A stretch of DNA of 64,000 bases from Kluyveromyces lactis (GCF_000002515.2 NC_006038.1:1256835-1320834); one strand, 5' to 3'. Shown: positions 21,047 through 31,896, numbered from the stretch's first letter. Made by a program: numbers and translations. Notes: generated by a model not told the origin, from the sequence alone.

Positions 21047-21164
21047 TGTTTTCCCCAAATGTGGTCTGATTTTATTTGGAACCAGGAATTTCTTTCCTAT
21101 CCCAGATAACTATTACCCGGGTTACAACGAAATGTCTGGGACATACTTTTGTAAATCTTACCCG
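20988..21164 (+). promoter_or_regulatory. Cluster of three Reb1-type TTACCCG sites (candidate HMR silencer)
   Basis: Exact TTACCCG occurs at 20988-20994, 21113-21119 and 21158-21164, all in the same orientation, about 620-800 bp from the 3' end of the a1 gene. In K. lactis the silencer of the other silent locus, HMLalpha, is known to need a Reb1 site. A triplet of sites beside this cassette is therefore a good silencer candidate. Silencer activity itself is inferred. Confidence 0.5.
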
Positions 21165-21312
21165 GATATGCGACAGATTAATTACTCATGTCCTGTTTTC
21201 TCTGAACAATGCGAACATCAATTTACAGTCGGACATGCATGTCTAGAGTTACAAAAGGTGAAAAAGAAAAGAACAATGCGTGTGAACATGCATCGGCGGT
21301 TATTAAGGTTAG

Positions 21313-21723
21313 CCGCCGAAAAGAAAAAAGGGAAAAGTATATGGAGCGGAGATTGAGCGTGAAAGAGAAGAAGCTAAAGACAGAAGCGGCATGATATTGA
21401 AAAGTCTAGTTGAATCGAGTATCAAATCGCTCCAGGATCCGATCGCCTCTCTTGATGTGTCAGACCTTGCCACCGATCTTTCCAATGCCTTCATCGATGG
21501 TGATATCAATACCATAGTCAATATTCTGCCCGAGTTTGTCTCACTACTGCTCCGCTGCCCACAGGAGATGCAGACCATAGCAGAAGACTTCTTGCGATGC
21601 TTATCCTCGGCAAAGCAGACCGATTCCGTGATAAACGCCAACATTGCGTTCCAGGAAAAGCTTAAGAGGTTGGGTGAAATTAGACAATATAGTTACAGAT
21701 ATGGTGATAGTGATGAAGTATAA
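21313..21723 (+). pseudogene. 3' fragment of a gene at the left edge of the mating cassette
   Basis: From 21313 to the TAA at 21721-21723 the frame is open. It begins with a charged helix (EIEREREEAKDRSG) and continues through a first ATG at 21391 into a 110-residue helical, ordinary-looking protein segment ending KRLGEIRQYSYRYGDSDEV. There is no start codon before 21391 in this frame and an in-frame stop just before 21313, so it looks like the C-terminal part of a larger gene. Its end lies only 64 bp from the a1 stop codon and is convergent with it. That matches mating cassettes, where homology arms often include the 3' end of the gene flanking MAT. The last dozen residues recall the Sla2 tail, but the body does not look like the Sla2 talin-like domain. 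Identity is therefore open. Confidence 0.4.
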
Positions 21724-21787
21724 GAAAGTTGTATAGGTAGAAATTAGCACTGTATATTGTCTAATTATCAAATAGACCCGAGCTATT

Positions 21788-22474
21788 TTAGCTCGGGTAT
21801 TTCTTTGATTTACGTTTAGTTCCTTTACCAGTAGTATGTTTTTTAGCTCTCATTCTCTTGTTAGTAAACCATATCCTAACTTGAGATGGTGTCAAATCAA
21901 GTTTCTGAGCGATGTATAATCGCTCAGAGGTATTAGGACATTGTTTAACTTTGAAGATCTTTTCCAGTATTCCTCTGGATTCATGCTTGATGAAGGATCT
22001 TTTATATGTTGGGTAGCAATTTTGAATTGGATTATCTGAATTTGTTGAAGAGATTTCTGATTTATCAGAAATATCTTCTGAGGTATCAGTACACTCGTGC
22101 TCTGTGTCGAATGACATGGGAGACTCATCTTTGACGTCAGAAATGTTTTCTATATCTGCATATCGGAGAATTGAATTGTTGAAATGCTGTTGCAGAGTTT
22201 CAATAATGCGAGTAGGGTCCAGCTGCAATTCTTGTAAGTAACAACTGTTAAGAATTGTTTCTAAACTCTTATCATATTGAAACTGTAGTTTTGTGAAGAA
22301 GGCGAAATTGGGATGATTTACATCGATTTCCTTTGGCCATGACATAAAATAAGGTTTACTTGAAGGTGATTTATCACCTTCTAAGTTATAACCTTCTTTG
22401 AGTGCCAAAGCTCTGATCTCTTCGCAAAAGGAACTAAGCTTTGATTGTATGTCTGCCATATCATTGTCGCACAT
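21788..22474 (-). CDS. a1: Mating-type protein a1 (homeodomain), silent HMRa copy
   Basis: This is a homeodomain regulator that pairs with alpha2 to repress haploid-specific genes in a/alpha cells. The 228-aa protein carries a C-terminal homeodomain at about residues 158-213. Helix 3 reads LTPSQVRIWFTNKRMRAKK, with W202, F203, N205 and R207. This is the a1 type (compare TPLQVRVWFINKRMRSK in S. cerevisiae a1), without the three-residue TALE insertion of alpha2. A basic tail follows. No intron is needed, unlike S. cerevisiae a1. The longer frame begins at a TTG, so the ATG at 22474 is used (a second Met is at residue 6). Divergent from a2. Confidence 0.88.
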   Translation of the reverse strand: MCDNDMADIQSKLSSFCEEIRALALKEGYNLEGDKSPSSKPYFMSWPKEIDVNHPNFAFFTKLQFQYDKSLETILNSCYLQELQLDPTRIIETLQQHFNNSILRYADIENISDVKDESPMSFDTEHECTDTSEDISDKSEISSTNSDNPIQNCYPTYKRSFIKHESRGILEKIFKVKQCPNTSERLYIAQKLDLTPSQVRIWFTNKRMRAKKHTTGKGTKRKSKKYPS

Positions 22475-23328
22475 GACTCCGGTCAATGCTGAGGATTTAG
22501 GTTTGTGAGGCTATTCCTTGAGCATAGTTGACAACATGAGGGTATTTATTGGAATATCCATGTTTGGATTTTGTACCAAGAAAATGCTGTATCTAAAACA
22601 GGGACGTATCTATGTGGTATATTTTCAGATATATGTCCTTAAGTTTATTTTTCCTTTGTTTGAAATGCAGACAAATTGACAAATGACATATTGGAATACA
22701 TAAAACTCTTACACATCTGAAGGTGAATTCTGTATACGTCTGATTAAGATGGATATATTCACCATCAAATGGTGTGAATTGAATCTCAAGAAGGTAGTGA
22801 ATTTAACATGAATTAACACTTTTTACATAACACTTCTCTTTATTCTATCATCAAGTATCCAAAACTAAACATTTCGGTCACTAATAAAAACACCATGAAT
22901 CATCTAAAACCATTCACATTATAGGGATTTTAAACGAGAAATTTAGGTGAGCAATCGTTAATATTCAGGATAAAAACTACATAGTATAAAGAGCATAAAT
23001 ATTCACAAAAATTATGGACCAGTAATTATTTACTATGTATCAATTCACCACCTAATCCAATTTCACCTAAACTGGTTTCAAACGACAGAATTAAATTCAC
23101 TGAATTTTGATGTATACCTGAAACGTTAATGAAATCAGACCAACCATGTCTTCCTTTCCATGTCTTATCTTTTATATATGTCCTTCGATATATTGTCATT
23201 TTTTTTTGAGGTAATTTGAATAAGAATACGAATAGACTTGTATATAATTAAGAGAATAATAGTAAAGTCAAACTGACACCCTACACTTCCACTTAAAAAA
23301 ACGGACCACGAAAATCCATCGACCAACC
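22475..23328. promoter_or_regulatory. a1-a2 divergent promoter region
   Basis: This 854-bp AT-rich spacer between the divergent a1 and a2 genes must contain both promoters. I see no further ORF. If the cassette is HMRa, this promoter is normally silenced while its MATa copy is active. Confidence 0.6.
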
Positions 23329-24102
23329 ATGGCAAACTCAACACTAAGAAGAACAACTTTTTTCAAGTTAACGACAACTGAAGACGAAGATACAATTCCA
23401 AAATTGTTACAACCAAACAATAATTCAGTAGCATTTCCAAACTTGAAAAGAACTGGAAAAGCATTTACAAACGACACTATCAAAGAAAATACAAAAAAAT
23501 ACACAAGACCGAGGAATCAATTCGTACTGATGAGAACATTATTTAACAGACGTGTGAATAATCACATCTTACAATACTACAACAAGTCAAAATTGGAAAA
23601 GAAAATGTTTACCCTGACATCAAAGATAACATCAGAACTTTGGAACGAATCCTCACCGGACCTTAAGAGCTATTTCTCGCTACTTGCTACCTTAGAAGAA
23701 AACTGGCACAAGTACACCCACTACTGTTCATGGGATAGAAACTCAGCTCAAACACTAAGTATGGAACCAATCGAGCTCTCACAAGTGAGACCCCGACTAA
23801 TATCAAGTTTGACTGTAGGTGCAGGTTCATCTGTCAGTACATATACTCTAAGAGAACTTTTACTAGTACGAAAGATCAAATCCAGGAAAAGGAAAACTAC
23901 AACATTGACACAAGATTCATCACCTACAACCAAATTCAAATACAAATTCAAGAAACAACCAAAGACAAAAATGAACTCAAATCTCAGCAAACTGAGATTT
24001 AAGTCCAAACAACCTCCGACACCACCAGAAGAAAATAGCAATGTATTCAAGAAAAGATACACAAGCGAAAACCGAATCATCGAAGACTTGTTCCTAATGT
24101 GA
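23329..24102 (+). CDS. a2: Mating-type protein a2 (HMG box), silent HMRa copy
   Basis: This is an HMG-domain activator of a-specific genes, present in Kluyveromyces and Candida lineages but lost in S. cerevisiae. The 257-aa protein has a MATA-HMG box at about residues 57-130, opening with the typical RPRNQFVLMRTLFN and containing SELWNESSPDLKSYFSLLATLEENWHK-type helices. The rest is Lys/Thr-rich and basic. I considered alpha1, which is related to HMG proteins, but the partner gene encodes an a1-type homeodomain, so the pair is the a idiomorph. The ATG at 23329 precedes the conserved region with no competing start. Confidence 0.85.
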   Translation: MANSTLRRTTFFKLTTTEDEDTIPKLLQPNNNSVAFPNLKRTGKAFTNDTIKENTKKYTRPRNQFVLMRTLFNRRVNNHILQYYNKSKLEKKMFTLTSKITSELWNESSPDLKSYFSLLATLEENWHKYTHYCSWDRNSAQTLSMEPIELSQVRPRLISSLTVGAGSSVSTYTLRELLLVRKIKSRKRKTTTLTQDSSPTTKFKYKFKKQPKTKMNSNLSKLRFKSKQPPTPPEENSNVFKKRYTSENRIIEDLFLM

Positions 24103-25807
24103 CGTGCGAATAAAATAAATATTTTAAATATAAATAAAATATAATAAATAAAATATAATAAATATATAATCAAGGCAGTATCTCTCCGAACATCACAAAC
24201 ACAAACCCTTCTAGGTCAAAGTTATTGATGATTGATGGATCTTGAGATTGGACTGCACAGAGGGAATCGACTATCTTTAACCACACTGGAGAGTGAAGTT
24301 CACGGATTGTTATGATCCACAATGGTACTAGCACATTGAGGTACTCTTTTACAAATTTCTCTCAGCCACCAAAATTATCTCGGAGGTCGGTAGAATGCCC
24401 GCAGACCAAGCGAAGCAAACCATCACGTAGAGTTTAGTTAAGTAAAATTTAAAAGGTGGGTGATATAGTACTATTTGAGGTTTTTCAGAGCACCTTGCAG
24501 GCTACGAAGAAAATCTAGCTCATTTTCTACTTAAAGAAAATGCTGTGCTTTCAAAGGAAAATTCGCGTTCAGAATTTTTGCAGAAAGCTACATAGGGGGA
24601 ACCTTTCGTATTCGTTTGATCCATGATATCACAGCATAAAAGTAGCCTACAACTCCCAGTAAGTGCTGTAGAATCAGTTTTTTCCCCTTCGTTACCGAGA
24701 GTTCTTCCTCTCGAGATTTCATCAATCCACCAAGGTAAACTGTCTTTCGTATTGTTTAAATCTACTGGGAGAATTGACACTGCCACATGCATGGTGTTAA
24801 ATGCACTCATTGATTCTTTATCTTGCATCCATCGAAAAAACATTTCATAAACAGATTGTAGTGTATGTTACTTCCCTAGCCAATCCCCGTATCTGCCATA
24901 CCAAACCCGCCTTTTTACACATGATGAACTTTAAATAATACTGGGTAAAGGCTACACCATCATTTTCATTAGATTTCAACAGTATAAAGAAGGCACAATA
25001 TAGAGATAGCACTACGTGAGTTTAAATCACATTACATTCTGTTTCGACTTGCAGTAGACGGTATATTAGTGCCTATTAGCAGCCACGAAGACATAAAATT
25101 AGAAAACAGGTTTATTTAGAACTAATGCCAGTTTTACAATTCTGTATGCAGTGCGGCTGGTGTTCAACAGATTGCTTACGGGCGTATCGCATCACGTAGT
25201 CGCGAAAGAAGTAATGTTAATCACGCGGACTTCCCACACAATCCATTAAAATCTGAGATCATCATTCAGTAGCCACTGATATATGCGAGATTTCCAACGC
25301 CAATTCAGCAATACCAGTGCTAGTTTCTTTCAGTGTAGAACTCCCATTGGGTATTATATGCCTAAAAATGTAGAAAAGGTCTATTCTTCATGTACGTATT
25401 AAGGCCGTACAGCTCACGTAAGAGCGACCTAATCGGTCGCCCGTAGTACGTGAATAAGTAAGTAGTCACCATCTAGCTTTTGCGAAGTTTGCCATTTCTG
25501 AGTCTTTACACTGTTACTCTATTGATGTAATGGGTTTACTGATAAAATGACCAAATGATATGCAAAGGATAAAGGGCCAGGTTGAAATACGCAAGAAACC
25601 TAAAGTTTTCACATAAGAGATAGTATTAGGTGTTTTTATACATGTCAGGTTATTGATTTCCCAAAAGATTCTAAAACATTATTAGTGAGTAACATTCCTT
25701 ATCATTATTGTTCATGTTTCTTTGTCCTTTAATTCTGAAGTGTCTGAACAAATAGAGCTAACAACATAGTAACCATAGAAAGCTTTAGAAAATTAGGATA
25801 TAATACG
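24103..25807. other. Right flank of the mating cassette, no gene
   Basis: The first 70 bp after a2 are an AT-rich run of AAATAAAATATAAT units. The remaining 1.6 kb contains no coding region I can support. A 107-codon minus-strand frame at 24520-24843 has no recognisable features. No TTACCCG site occurs on this side, in contrast to the left flank. Confidence 0.45.
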
Positions 25808-26653
25808 ATGTCTACAGTTCTTGTTGCTGGTTCTTATAATTATATCGCAATCTATGTCGTTGCGCTTGTTTTATCACAAAGTGAAAGTATTACCATGCCA
25901 AGTTGTTTAACGCAGACTCATCGATATTCGAAGAGGCCCCTAACTTCTCAGTACAAGACTAATTAGAGAAGTGTTCAAGAAGTATAACACTCGCAATTAG
26001 TGTTGTTCGAAATGCTTCACCAGTGACCCTTCAGGATTTAGAAGTGCAGGAACACAGTACTTAACGTGGTATCCATGAGCCTGTCAAAATTATTGCAGAA
26101 GAGTCACAGGACGACGAAAAGATGAGAGAAGAAAAGCTAAAGGATGCCTATCTTACTGCAGTCTTAAAACATTGGCTGGGCTATATTCTACAGACTTCTT
26201 AACAAAAACCAGCACACTCTTAAGTACAGATTAACTGCGGTTCATTCTGGTTACGTGTGTGGGCTCCAAGCTTTTCAGTAGACAGTAAGCGGTACATCGA
26301 ATGTAACTTGTCAGTTGTCAACAGTAAAGTTACTATTGAATTGAAATGGGAGATCAGCAGTCCCTTTGTTGACGTTAGAGATGTTACAAAAAGCTCGTAT
26401 TACCGTTAAAAGACCCGAACTAAACTCAGAAAGATAGTTGTGGACACCATACTAATCCCTTTTGTCGGATATTGCTAATATCATCCACGAAAATTTCCCA
26501 AATCTTAGAGGAAGATTGTTCGTGGCATTCCTGGTAACGTTAGAGATCGAAAAGAAATCATGTACATCAGACAGCTCAAGAACTCAAAAGCTCTTGCATA
26601 TGGACTTCATCAACCTGGATAATCCATTATTGGCGCAGTCGATCAAATCTTGA
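25808..26653 (+). pseudogene. Decayed GRE2-family dehydrogenase relic
   Basis: This is a heavily degraded copy of a short-chain (atypical SDR) reductase. The start at 25808 reads MSTVLVAGSYNYIAIYVVALVLSQ, matching the Gre2 N-terminus (MSxVLVSGASGYIAQH...) with the Rossmann glycines damaged. Later, in shifting frames, NASPVTLQDLEVQ corresponds to the HTASPVRYNMTDFE region. The last part, 26462-26653, reads DIANIIHENFPNLRGRL...SRTQKLLHMDFINLDNPL, matching the Gre2 C-terminal region. Many stops and frameshifts separate these pieces. The same family is present in a nearly intact state at 30868-31896. Confidence 0.8.
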
Positions 26654-27189
26654 GAGCCACCGGCAGAAAAGCTTGAATTTTTGTTTTGGACTCCAACCTC
26701 CTGTTTTATATGCCTCTTTCTCACAGACTTCTTTTCGTTGAGTGGTCTACAAACTTCTATGATGTATTGTAGCAGTATCTTCGTATGTTCAATATAGGAT
26801 TGTTATGTATGCTATGCAAATATCATGCTTTACATTAAAGAAAACAGAAATGTAATTATGTACTGAGCTGTAATTTATGAGTTAAATATGTAGAGGCTTC
26901 AATGGCATAGTAGCGGATCCTAGAAGTAGTAACAGTTGTTTGACAATCCTAACGGTAAGGCTATATTTATTGTTGGACCTGATCTCTAGGGAATGGAACC
27001 TTTACCTGAGCTGTGGAAGAGTTCGGAGGACTTTGAAAATAAATTGTGGTGTTCAAGCATATGTCCACGTGATATGAATTCGAAATATTCAAGATATCGC
27101 GAACTAAACCAAAAGCACAGGGGAAACCACAAAATTCAGAGAAGATGTTTAAATATCATAGGAGCTTTCCATATCCAAAAAGTTTGTTC
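26654..27189. other. Non-coding spacer between GRE2 relic and palindrome cluster
   Basis: These 536 bp hold one ATG-started 66-codon frame (26993-27193) with no recognisable features. I see nothing else. Confidence 0.35.
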
Positions 27190-27199
27190 TTGAGTGCTT

Positions 27200-27845
27200 A
27201 GCAAGGGGGGACCCTACATTTCAAGAAATACTTTAAAAATTGTAGGGGGACCCCTTTCAAAACTCTTACATGGCATCCATACCAGTTACAAGAAACAACA
27301 GTAGATCAGATCTGCTTTTCCTCTTGGAACGCGAAAAAAATGACTTTTTATTTTATTTTCAAAGGGTCCCCCCTGTGATTTATGTATAAACCATCAAAAA
27401 ACTGCTTCGCTTCAGCATTTTCATCATTTTCACAGGGGCCCCCCCATGAGATGTTGAATTATGAACCACCGTCCTGACGTTTCTGAGCTGAGGGCATGGG
27501 AAGTAGTCTATAATCCGCGAAAATTGCAGCCTAAATGTTGTTTCTGTATTACCACTTTTGATTTTGAGGGTTGAGCGAAAGATTCAACTGAAAAACCTCA
27601 ACTCGGCACTGGAAAATTGAAGACCTTCTTCTTCCATCAGATAAAATTTGATATAGAATGGGTTTTCACAAGGGGGGACCCTTGTAACCCTTGTAAATTA
27701 TTCACAGAAAATGTTGTCATTCCAAGGGACCTCCCTTGCAACCTGATAAATTATTTGTAAAAAGCTTTCATTGCAAGGGACCTCCCTTGTAACTCGATGG
27801 GATTTTTAGAAACTACTTTCATTCCAAGGGGCCCCCCTTCTAATC
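27200..27845. repeat. Cluster of GC-rich palindromes (AAGGGG-N-CCCCTT type), partly a 51-bp tandem repeat
   Basis: Eight short palindromes of G-run/C-run form stand out in AT-rich DNA near 27204, 27243, 27361, 27433, 27668, 27722, 27773 and 27824. Examples are CAAGGGGGGACCCTTG and CAAGGGACCTCCCTTG. The last four are spaced 54, 51 and 51 bp apart, with related intervening sequence ending TTTCATTCC or TTTCATTGC, so they form a degenerate tandem array. Similar motifs occur next to the telomere at 61905-62395. No known element name is assigned. Confidence 0.75.
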
Positions 27846-28098
27846 TTGCTAGATGTTTCTATTTCGTGGAGATGGTCATGCATATATATTTATATATATT
27901 TCTCGATTGGGTGTCCTCTGAGTGAAATCGCCATCAAACCGGTAGGGAATAATTCCCCTGGATCCTTCAAATGTTGTTCGGATAAAGAAAAATCCTATGA
28001 TCCTCGCCTCATAATTCTTTATTTATTAGGTTTCCTATGTTAATAGTATAAGTTTGGTCTTTACGTACGTTTCTACTTGTCTTCTTGTGGATTTCATT

Positions 28099-29694
28099 TC
28101 ACAAGGTATCATGAATACTGATGGAACCATCCTTTAGCTCATAGAACAACCTTTCAGCCACCTTCTGAGAAGCTATTTCTTCACCGACGTATTCATCATC
28201 GAAGATGTTCTTGATGTTTCTGTCTTTTGGTAATAGCGTGTGGTTTTCTCTGACGAACTCTGCGAATTCTCCGTTCAAATAGACATGGACTAACAGATTC
28301 GATCCTCTCACCTGTTTTCTTTCTTTCGCCCACGCCTCTCTTTCTTCTAAGGAGGGTAGTTGGGATTTCCCTGTCCAGACAGCGGCAATGATAGATGAAG
28401 CGACTTCGAATGAGGGCCATTTGAACTGTGTGGTCAACACACCAACAAAGGCTAAAGACAAATCCTTTACTGAAAAAATACTCTTGTAAATACCAGTAAC
28501 TAGGGAGTTGTTGTTTGGAACTTTACCCTCTTCCTCGTCAGCTCCAACAGAGATACCGGTATCTTTCTCATTCAAGAATGGGTAGTGCCAATGATAACCT
28601 GTCGAGAAAACAATGATATCAACATCTTCAATCTTGGTCCCGTCAACGAAATGGACAGTTTTCCCATTGGCGTAGTCCACGGATGAGACTCTAGGTTTTG
28701 CTACGATATCTTTACTCACAGCAGCCGTATTTAGCCAATCGTAAATTTCTTTCTTACCTGGTGTTCTCGCTGTGATGACTTCCTTTGCCAAGGGGAAGGC
28801 ATACTGCAAAATGTCAAGTCCACTGAGACCAGTACCAACAAACAAGACTCTTTTATCCTTGAAAATGCTTTCATCTCTGAATGACTTGGAGTGCAGGATA
28901 GAGTTTGGAAATGCTTTATTCCAAATTGAAAGACCCTCAATTCTTGGAATATGTGGAATTGAGTAATGTCCACTACTGACAATCACATTGTCGAAATTTT
29001 GAGAATACCAACTTTCAGTCTTATCTTTGTCGTTAGTTTGTCTTATCGTAACTACCCATTGGTCGTTATCCGATGCTTTGGACACATCAACAACTTCCGA
29101 TTGAGTTCTGACATATTGGTCTAACGAATGCGTTTTGACGAATTTCAGAATGTTATCAGTGACTTCAAAGTTAGTCAAGAATGGTCCTATTGGGCTTTCC
29201 TTCTCCCCAGTTGATTCTTTAAATGGAATGAAACTGTTCCTCAAATGTCTTCTAGTCACATTGGAATAAAGAGACTTGTATATAGCACTACGGTCCCATC
29301 TAATTGGTGATTTCGTGGTACTATCAATAGTTTTCTCCAATGGCTGTTCAAAAGATTGGCCAGTGAATTCTGCAGGAACTTCGGTCTTTGGACGCAAAAC
29401 AGAGGGATCATCGTAACGTTCAGTGTCGAATATATCTTGAGGAATGAAATCTGGAGTGTCGAAGCTGGGGTTCCAAACACCACCGACTTTTCCGGCCTGT
29501 TCGAATAGTACAATTTCGCCGAAGGCTGGATCGTCATTTACAGAGTTGGCCGAATCGAAAGACCCGTCTGCATTGTACTTCAAGCTGGTAGAGCCATCTT
29601 TCTTGGTGTGTAGAAGTTCAAAAAGAGCAGTTAAACCGGCTGCCCCAGCACCGATAATTGCGACAGATTGTTGTTTCTTCTTCTCTTGTGTCAT
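28099..29694 (-). CDS. Flavin-containing monooxygenase-like protein
   Basis: This is a predicted FAD/NADPH monooxygenase that would oxygenate soft nucleophiles such as thiols or amines. The 531-aa protein has a FAD dinucleotide motif GAGAAG at residues 15-20, the loop KVGGVWNP near 69-76, a second GTGLSG motif (NADPH) at 287-292 and the C-terminal FSTGY motif at 363-367. The family fingerprint FxGxxxHSxxYR appears as FPNSILHSKSFR at 262-272, so its Gly is Asn here. It is longer than S. cerevisiae Fmo1, which acts on biological thiols. The substrate is unknown. The ATG at 29694 directly precedes the Rossmann fold. Confidence 0.82.
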   Translation of the reverse strand: MTQEKKKQQSVAIIGAGAAGLTALFELLHTKKDGSTSLKYNADGSFDSANSVNDDPAFGEIVLFEQAGKVGGVWNPSFDTPDFIPQDIFDTERYDDPSVLRPKTEVPAEFTGQSFEQPLEKTIDSTTKSPIRWDRSAIYKSLYSNVTRRHLRNSFIPFKESTGEKESPIGPFLTNFEVTDNILKFVKTHSLDQYVRTQSEVVDVSKASDNDQWVVTIRQTNDKDKTESWYSQNFDNVIVSSGHYSIPHIPRIEGLSIWNKAFPNSILHSKSFRDESIFKDKRVLFVGTGLSGLDILQYAFPLAKEVITARTPGKKEIYDWLNTAAVSKDIVAKPRVSSVDYANGKTVHFVDGTKIEDVDIIVFSTGYHWHYPFLNEKDTGISVGADEEEGKVPNNNSLVTGIYKSIFSVKDLSLAFVGVLTTQFKWPSFEVASSIIAAVWTGKSQLPSLEEREAWAKERKQVRGSNLLVHVYLNGEFAEFVRENHTLLPKDRNIKNIFDDEYVGEEIASQKVAERLFYELKDGSISIHDTL

Positions 29695-30867
29695 ATTGTT
29701 GTGAGTATAAGTTTTCCTGACGGAGTGACTTATGCACTTCTTTGGGATATATCATTAATCAATTGAATAATATTACTTATCAATTGGTTCCCACATCTAG
29801 AGTTAATCACCTCATACATTTATATAACTATTGATCCACTTAAGTTGAAAGCCATCCCATGCCACACTTCATAGATGTCCTTCTTAAGCCAATGCTCGCT
29901 TCAATTGTAATGTTCACACTTTAAACTTAGCCTTTACCTTAAGTCTCCTATGGCTTGAAAAAGTCAATGTCTTTCAATGTCTCTTCAAAATGGTAATAGA
30001 GTGTGTTTCTAAACACGCATCTCACGATTTCCGAAGAGCATCGCTGCACTAAGTTGCTTCGCCGGAGTCCAACCACTCGAGGAACTGAAAAATTGTGGAC
30101 ACCCTGATTACTCAGTGAAAATACTACAAAGTCTTCGAAGAAGCTGAAAAGGTGGGGCAGGCCAAGAATATGTAATTTATGGTCATGTGATCCTATCAAG
30201 CTGGAAATGATAAGTAAGGTACATTGCGTAAATATGCATCACAACGATAGGAACGAGAGGGGCAGAGTGTAAACGCAGCCAGTGACCTCCATTGGACGTT
30301 TTGCTCTTTTATTAATTCTGTTTGTTAATTGAATGGCTATCGCAGCCATGAATCATCAAGCTGGATTAAATGTCTCCAACACATGCTTTATTTTCAATCC
30401 TTTCTTAGCTGAGTGGTTCTCGGTGTGTGTAAATAGGACTATATTATCGTCCATGAACCACATCGTTGCTTTGTTTCATTGTGGTGTACCGTAGCACTCT
30501 TTTCACCTCTGACTTCGATCCAACACAGTTTTTTGGCAGAGGCTTCACTGAAGTTGTCCTAGACGCAAAATGATCGATAAGAGAATGATGCTACTGGTTG
30601 AAAAAAGATTCAAATTCCATGACGAGCTAAGACTGTTATTTGCAGGTATTGATTGGAATAATCTTTAGGAAAAGTTTCGTTTGATTTCTTGACGGCCTTG
30701 GGTTTTCGCATGGAATTCCCAGAAGTTTACATAATCCGTATATATATGGGGAAGAGCACTGAGATGGAAATTGACATGAGTCTTTATGGTTACTTTACTT
30801 TACTTTGGTCATGCGAGCAGCGACGCACTTCCAACAGTTCTGTGTACAGCATAACAACTTATACAGT
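29695..30867. other. FMO-GRE2 divergent intergenic region
   Basis: This 1.17-kb region lies between the divergent FMO gene and the GRE2-family pseudogene. It contains no credible CDS. Two GATA-type core sequences (TTATC) lie near the FMO start. Confidence 0.4.
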
Positions 30868-31896
30868 ATGTCTTTTGTTCTAGTGTCCGGTGCTTCCGGT
30901 TATATTGCCCAGCACACAATTAGAATTCTTTTAGAAAAGGGTTATAAGGTCATTGGTACTGTGAGAACGCAGGAGAAAGCGGATTCTGTTGCACAATTGT
31001 TCAACAGTGACAACCTAGTCTTAGAATTGGTTCCAGAATTGGCTAAAATTGATGCTTTTGACCATGTATTTGAAAAGTACAATACTCAGATCAAGCATGT
31101 GATTCACACAGCTTCTCCAGTCCGTTACAATATGACTGATTTTGAGAATGAGATGCTTTTGCCAGCTATCAATGGTACCAGGTCTGTATTAGAATCTATC
31201 AAAAAGTTCTCTGCGGATTCTGTCGAGACAGTAGTTTACACTTCGTCTATATCTGCGTTGGCTAATCCAGCAGGTATTTTCAAACCTGAAACTACTCTAA
31301 CTGAAGAGACTTGAAACCCAGATACGTGGAATGATGCTATTAAGGATGTCCACTCTGCATACTACGGTTCTAAGACCTTTGCTGAGAGATCTACTTGGGA
31401 GTTTATAAAGGAAAATAGAGATCAGCTCAAATTCCAACTAACCACCATATGCCCAGGATATGTTCTTGGACCTCAAGCATTTGATGAAAACGCAAAAGGT
31501 GCCTTGTGCTATTCAGGTGAACTAGTCAATGGTATCTTGAACAGCAAGCCTGGAGATGTTATTGACCAACATTTGGCCGGTTCGTTCATTGACGTCAGAG
31601 ATGTTGCCAAGGCACATGTTTTACCATTGGAGGACCCTAAATTTGCAGGTCAAAGGTTGGTATTAATGAACAAAAGGTTTGCACTACAAGATGTAGCTGA
31701 TTTCATCAATGAAAACTATCCTGAGCTGAAGGGAAAGATCTCTGTTGGAAATCCAGGTGCCGGTAAAGACATCGTAGCAACCACTAGTAAGTATGATAAC
31801 TCCAAGACTAGGAAATTACTTGGGTTCGAATTTGTTCCATTTGAACAAAGTGTCACTGATTCTGTAAATCAAATTTTGGCTGCAAATAAAGAATGA
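30868..31896 (+). pseudogene. GRE2-family NADPH-dependent reductase with one in-frame nonsense codon
   Basis: The frame from the ATG at 30868 to the TGA at 31894 is 342 codons, exactly the length of S. cerevisiae Gre2 (methylglyoxal / 3-methylbutanal reductase). It is colinear throughout: Rossmann GASGYIAQH near the start, HTASPV, SSISALANP, catalytic Tyr165 and Lys169 in AYYGSK, and TICPGYVLGPQ. It is interrupted only by TGA at 31312-31314 (codon 149), where the family has Trp (EExWNPDTWN), consistent with a single TGG to TGA change. The product would lack the catalytic residues. The rest appears undamaged, so inactivation is recent, strain-specific or a sequencing error. Confidence 0.88.

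Noticed and set aside
21000-21356. 118-codon plus-strand ORF left of the a cassette
   Set aside because: It has no recognisable domain, unusual composition, and overlaps the three Reb1 sites and both coding-like fragments in other frames.
21788-24102. alpha mating-type cassette
   Set aside because: The homeodomain is a1 type without a TALE insertion, and its partner has a MATA-HMG box, so the pair is a1/a2.
24520-24843. 107-codon minus-strand ORF right of the mating cassette
   Set aside because: There is no domain, signal or codon bias, and it lies in a region otherwise lacking genes.
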